Part shown: in pieces, positions 59,537-64,000 of the stretch
Layout: every line of letters starts with the position of its first letter
How positions within the stretch are numbered: the first letter of the stretch is position 1
NCBI RefSeq assembly: GCF_022965805.1
Contig: NC_133104.1
Location: forward strand, 41,646,682-41,710,681
Reading direction: 5' to 3'
Length of the DNA: 64,000 nt
Source: Primulina eburnea
Taxonomy: Eukaryota > Streptophyta > Magnoliopsida > Lamiales > Gesneriaceae
The notes under the pieces: model-generated
Told to the model about the DNA's origin: nothing
Databases searched by the model: none
The model's input: the letters and a program-made list of their open reading frames with translations, nothing else
Program-made: the position numbers and the translations under genes

Positions 59537-60625
59537 ATGACAAACTTGACAAAGCTCGAATTCATCGCTCTTTACATTACTGGGAAAAATTATATGCCAT
59601 GGACTCTCGATGTAGAAATGCATCTTGAGTCATTAGGTCTAAATGAGACCATAAAAGAAAATGGCATATGCACATCACAAGAAAAGGCAAGAGCCATGAT
59701 ATTTTTGCGTCGACATCTCGACGATGGATTAAAATGTGAATATATGACTGAAAAAGATCTCATGGCTTTATGGAAGGGATTAAAAGAAAGATTCGAACAT
59801 ATAAGGGAAGTTATACTTCCGATCGCTAGGGATGAATGGAATACGTTAAGATTCCAAGACTTTAAAAAAGTCAGCGATTACAACTCGGCGATGTATAGAA
59901 TAATCTCGCAGTTGAAATTTTGTGGGCACGAGATTACAGAATTGGAAAAGCTTGAGAAAACATTTTCCACTTTTCACGCATCGAATATAACTCTACAACA
60001 ACAATATAGAGTGCGTGGATTTTTGAGATATTCTGAACTTATCGCCTGTCTCCTTGTGGCGGAAAAGAATAACGAGCTATTAATGAGAAATCATCAGGCA
60101 CGACCTACTGGTTCAACGGCATTTCCTGAAGCAAATGTCGTAAGCAAAAATGAATTTAAATCTGACAACCAAAATCAAAGTTATAGACAAGATTTTGGTC
60201 GAGGACGAAATCGAGGTCGTGGTCGTGGTCGTGGACGTGGTCGGGGACGTGGAAATAGTCGTGGTCGTGGACGCGGCCGTGGTTTTGAAAATAATCGAGA
60301 TAGTTACTTCAATAACTCATCTCAAAGGAACGTCCCAAATCATCCACCGAAAAGGCATCACGAGAACATGAGTGTAAATGAAAATCACTCAAAAAGATTT
60401 GAAAGTTCTTGTTTCAGATGTGGTACTCCAGGACATTGGTCCCATATTTGTCGAGCCCCTGAGCACCTTTGCAAACTTTATAAAGAATCAATAAAGGAGA
60501 AAGAAAAGGAGACCAACTTCGCTAAAAACAGTGAACCTTTGAGTAATTCAACTCATTTTGATGCTGGAGATTTTCTGATTGATTTCTCAGACAATGATCA
60601 ATTTGCGGGTGGAATAAATATGTAA
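59537..60625 (+). CDS. Copia gag (capsid and nucleocapsid)
   Basis: Structural protein that forms the cytoplasmic particle around element RNA. From the ATG at 59537 it is 362 residues. The N-terminal two-thirds is the plant copia capsid region (UBN2-type), with KNYMPWTLDVEMHL near the start and LFLRR-like helices. Residues about 210-260 are an Arg-Gly run (GRGRNRGRGRGRGRG), likely RNA-binding. A single zinc knuckle, CFRCGTPGHWSHIC, of the C-x2-C-x4-H-x4-C form follows, then a Lys/Glu-rich tail. The frame is intact. The ORF ends with its own stop and is separated from pol by 134 AT-rich bases and a frame change, unlike single-frame copia polyproteins. Confidence 0.9.
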   Translation: MTNLTKLEFIALYITGKNYMPWTLDVEMHLESLGLNETIKENGICTSQEKARAMIFLRRHLDDGLKCEYMTEKDLMALWKGLKERFEHIREVILPIARDEWNTLRFQDFKKVSDYNSAMYRIISQLKFCGHEITELEKLEKTFSTFHASNITLQQQYRVRGFLRYSELIACLLVAEKNNELLMRNHQARPTGSTAFPEANVVSKNEFKSDNQNQSYRQDFGRGRNRGRGRGRGRGRGRGNSRGRGRGRGFENNRDSYFNNSSQRNVPNHPPKRHHENMSVNENHSKRFESSCFRCGTPGHWSHICRAPEHLCKLYKESIKEKEKETNFAKNSEPLSNSTHFDAGDFLIDFSDNDQFAGGINM

Positions 60626-60759
60626 AACATTTTATTTTTCATGTAATTGTATGATAATATTTTATCGTGTGTTATATTTTGGCATATGTATTGTATTGTA
60701 TTTTTATAAATGTATTGTCAGTAATTTTATTTCATTGCATATTTTTTTGAAGTTCAAAT

Positions 60760-63700
60760 ATGGAAAATACTATGAACAAAGATGAAGTTTGCATACCTGA
60801 TAGTGGTACAACGCACACTATCCTCCGAGATAAAAGATATTTCTTGGAACTAAAACCAACAAAAACAATGGTGAATACAATATCAGGTCCTGTAGACTTG
60901 ATTAAAGGTTGTGGTAAAGCACAATTTTTGATCAATGATGCTTTATATTCACCACAATCGAAAAGAAATTTGTTGAGTTTTAATGATATATATTCCCATG
61001 GGTATGATACTCAAACAATGAATGAAGGGAATGAGAAATATATGTGTCTTACCACATATAAATCAGGAAAGAAATATGTAGTTGAAAAACTACCAATGCT
61101 ACCTACTGGATTGCATTATACATATATAAGTCCAATTGAATCAAACATGGTAGTTGATAATTCTTCAATACTGATCAATTGGCATGATCGATTAGGACAT
61201 CCTGGTTCAACAATGATGCGAAGAATTATAGAAAATACACATGGTCATCCATTGAAAGACCAGAAGATCTTTCAGAATAATAAGTTTCAATGTAAAGCAT
61301 GTTCTCTCGGAAAACTTATTATAAGACCATCACCAACCAAAATCCAAACTGAATCACCAATGTTTCTTGAACGTATTCAGGGTGATATTTGTGGACCAAT
61401 CCATCCACCATGTGGACCATTCAGATACTTTATGGTATTGATTGATGCCTCCAGCAGATGGTCACATGTATGTTTATTGTCAACTCGAAATGTTGCATTT
61501 GCAAGATTACTTGCTCAAATAATAAAATTGAGGAATCAATTTCCCGATTATACAATCAAGAAAATTAGACTTGATAATGCTGGTGAATTTACTTCCCAGA
61601 CTTTCAATGATTATTGTATGTCTATGGGAATCATTGTTGAGCATCATGTTGCTCATGTACATACACAGAATGGATTGGCTGAATCATTGATTAAACGTCT
61701 ACAAATGATTGCTAGACCAATGATTATGAAAACAAAGCTCCCTATTTCTATATGGGGACATGCAATTTTACATGCTGCTGCATTAATTCGTATCAGACCA
61801 AGTGCATATCATAAATACTCTCCATTGCAGCTTGCATTTGGTAAAGAACCAGACATTTCTCATCTGAGAATTTTTGGATGTATAGTGTATGTGCCTATTG
61901 CACCACCACAACGAAAGAAAATGGGACCTCAGAGAAAGGTTGGAATTTATATCGGTTATGATAGTCCATCAATCATTCGATATCTTGAACCTCAGACAGG
62001 CGACGTGTTCACAGCACGTTTTGCTGATTGTCATTTTAATGAGGAAATCTTCCCAATGTTAGGGAGAGAACAGAAACATACCGAAAAGAAAATTACGTGG
62101 TATGTATCATCATTGTTACATATGGATCCAAGAACAAAACAATGTGAAAATGATGTACAACAAATTGTACACTTGCAAAGAATAGCAAATCAAATACCAG
62201 ATGCATTTGCAGACACAAAAGGGGTAACTAAATCATATATACATGCTGCAAATGCCCCTGCTCGAATTGAAATTCCAAAGAAACAAATTGAAAATACTCA
62301 TGATGTCATTAAACGCCTGAAGCGTGGAAGGCCAGTCGGTTCCAAGGATAAAAATCCTCGAAAAAGAAAATTCATAGAGAAACACGATGATCACAAAATA
62401 GAGAATGATGTTCCTGAAGAAACACATGATGATCACAAAATAGATAATGATGTTCCTGAAGAAACACATGATGATGAAAATGTTCTGTCAGAACCACAAA
62501 CTGACGAGAATCGTGAAATATCTATCAATTACATTAATACTGGAAAAATATGGAACCGAAAAGATATAGAAGAAATTGATGATATATTTTCTTATAATGT
62601 GGCAATCGACATCATAAATGATAATGAAGATCATGAACCAAAATCTTTTGGTGAATGTAAAAATCGACAGGATTGGGTAAAATGGAAAGATGCTATCCAG
62701 GTTGAATTGGATTCGCTAAATAAACGTAATGTTTTTGGACATATAGTCCTTACACCTGAAGGTGTAAAACCTGTTGTATACAAATGGGTTTTTATTCGAA
62801 AGCGAAATGAGAAAAATGAAATAGTAAGATATAAAGCTCGACTTGTTGCATAAGGTTTTTCTCAAAGGCCTGGAATTGATTATGAAGAAACGTATTCTCC
62901 CGTGATGGATGCAATTACGTTTCGGTATTGATTAGCTTGGCGGTATCTGAAAATTTAGAAATGCGTCTTATGGATGTTGTTACAGCTTACTTATATGGAT
63001 CACTTGATAGTAATATATATATGAAAATCCCTGAAGGATTTAAGATGCCTGAAGCACAAAGTTCAAAACCCAGAGAATGTTATTCTGTGAAATTACAAAG
63101 ATCATTATATGGGTTAAAGCAATCAGGTCGAATGTGGTATAATCGACTAAGTGATCACTTGATGAAAAAGGGATATGTAAATAATTCAATATGCCCTTGT
63201 GTTTTCATTAAGAAAACAACATCCGGATGCGTAATTATTGCTGTATATGTTGATGATTTAAACATCATTGGAACGAATAAGGAAATTCAAGAAGTTGTGT
63301 CATACTTGAAGGAAGAATTTGAAATGAAAGATCTTGGAAAAACCAAGTATTGTCTGGGTTTACAAATTGAACAAAAAGAATGTGGAATGTTTGTTCACCA
63401 GACAAATTATACAGAAAAGATCCTTAAACGTTTTAATATGGATAAAGCAAATCCTTTAAGTACTCCAATGGTTGTTAGATCATTAAACATAGAAAAGGAT
63501 CCATTCCGTCCATGTGAAGATGATGAAGATATTCTTGGTCCAGAAGTACCATATCTAAGTGCCATCGGTGCCCTTATGTACCTTACAAATTGTACAAGGC
63601 CTGATATATCTTTTGCCGTAAATCTGTTGGCAAGATTTAGCACATATCCAACAAAGAGACACTGGAACGGAATTAAACATATATTCCGTTATCTACGAGG

Positions 63701-64000
63701 AACGACAGACTTGGGACTTTTGTATTCAAAAGATGCTAATTCAAGTATGATTGGTTATGCTGATGCTGGATACTTATCTGATCCACACAAGGCACGTTCC
63801 CAAACTGGATATGTATTTACTCGTGGAGGCACTGCAATTTCTTGGCGTTCACAGAAACAAACGCTCGTAACTACTTCATCAAATCATGCTGAGATTATTG
63901 CACTACATGAAGCAAGTCGTGAATGTGTGTGGTTAAAATCACTGACCCAACATATCCAAATCTCATGCGGATTATCATTCGATGAGAAACCTGTGATACT
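60760..64000 (+). pseudogene. Copia pol: protease, integrase, RT, RNase H (broken; runs off window)
   Basis: An open frame runs from the ATG at 60760 to a stop at 62851. In order it shows the aspartic protease motif DSGTTH at residue 14, the integrase zinc-binding region (HDRLGHPG, CKACSLGK), the integrase core with GDICGPIH, LIDASSRW, RLDNAGEF and a catalytic Glu near NGLAESLIK, then the start of RT (VYKWVFIRKRN). The stop at 62851-62853 (TAA) interrupts RT at a position usually held by Gln. About 75 bases on, near 62928, a one-base loss shifts the frame. After that the third frame stays open to the window end, with RT catalytic YVDD at about 63246, SLYGLKQSGRMWYNRL, and RNase H motifs GYADAGY and AEIIAL. 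The 3' part of RNase H is outside the window. These two lesions make the copy defective. Confidence 0.9.

Larger units (their letters stand above)
58545..64000 (+). mobile_element. Ty1/copia LTR retrotransposon, 5' LTR to RNase H (continues past window)
   Basis: The 5' LTR (58545-58826) is followed by a primer-binding-site-like sequence, a leader with a small hydrophobic ORF, gag (59537-60625) and a protease-integrase-RT-RNase H region in copia order, integrase before RT (60760-64000). The 3' LTR lies outside the window, so LTR divergence and age cannot be judged. The five bases before the LTR (GTTAC, 58540-58544) would be one half of a target duplication. Pol is interrupted by one in-frame stop and one frameshift, so this copy is not autonomous as sequenced. 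Confidence 0.93.

Noticed and set aside
60150..60371. Val-rich plus-strand frame inside gag
   Set aside because: Frame-shifted reading of the Arg-Gly repeat of gag.

Overview
The window is nuclear DNA of a flowering plant. The genes have GT-AG introns. Their products belong to angiosperm families (VAL-type B3 repressor, plant sphingosine kinase, STP sugar transporter, subgroup-11 R2R3-MYB, VQ protein, Ole e 1/AGP31-type wall protein). The spacers are AT-rich and full of transposon remains. The gene order points to a eudicot. An asterid, perhaps Lamiales, is only a guess from the style of the dispersed repeats.

Layout, left to right. 1-3088 (minus) is the 5' part of a VAL/HSI2-family B3 gene cut by the left edge. 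5175-10153 (minus) is a ten-exon sphingosine kinase. 12085-12951 (plus) is a small FBS-type F-box gene. 13-22 kb is gene-poor and holds a non-LTR RNase H relic, a decayed hAT transposon with a nested foldback MITE, and copies of a palindrome-ended dispersed repeat. 22161-24686 (plus) is a hexose/H+ symporter of the STP family. 26989-27390 (minus) is a small secreted LysM protein. 28109-28654 (minus) is a plastid-type protein of unknown role. 30260-31504 (plus) is an R2R3-MYB. 34981-38511 (plus) is an ABC1/ADCK2-like kinase whose first coding exon is only 8 nt. 39152-39410 (minus) is a small, apparently frameshifted gene. 39979-43269 (minus) is an EST1/SMG7-like gene. 44-52 kb is an AT-rich transposon graveyard with tandem repeats, (AT)n arrays and probable Helitron termini and relics. 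52327-53073 (minus) is a VQ-motif protein. 56193-56932 (minus) is a proline-rich Ole e 1-domain wall protein. From 58545 to the right edge lies a Ty1/copia retrotransposon with 5' LTR, an extra small hydrophobic ORF, gag, and a pol broken by a stop and a frameshift.

From memory of Arabidopsis loci, the gene order matches two Arabidopsis segments: VAL3-SPHK1-FBS2-STP12-MYB102 on chromosome 4, and SMG7L-VQ4-AGP31 on chromosome 1. The genes do not form one pathway. Several belong to stress, sugar or wall physiology (F-box FBS, STP, LysM, MYB41/74/102 type, VQ), but linkage of plant genes is not evidence of joint function. No CRISPR, rRNA or convincing tRNA gene was seen. I found no clearly novel functional system. 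The most notable items are the palindrome-ended repeat family (at least 11 copies), the small hydrophobic ORF in the copia leader, the Helitron-like termini, the 8-nt coding exon, and the frameshifted small gene.
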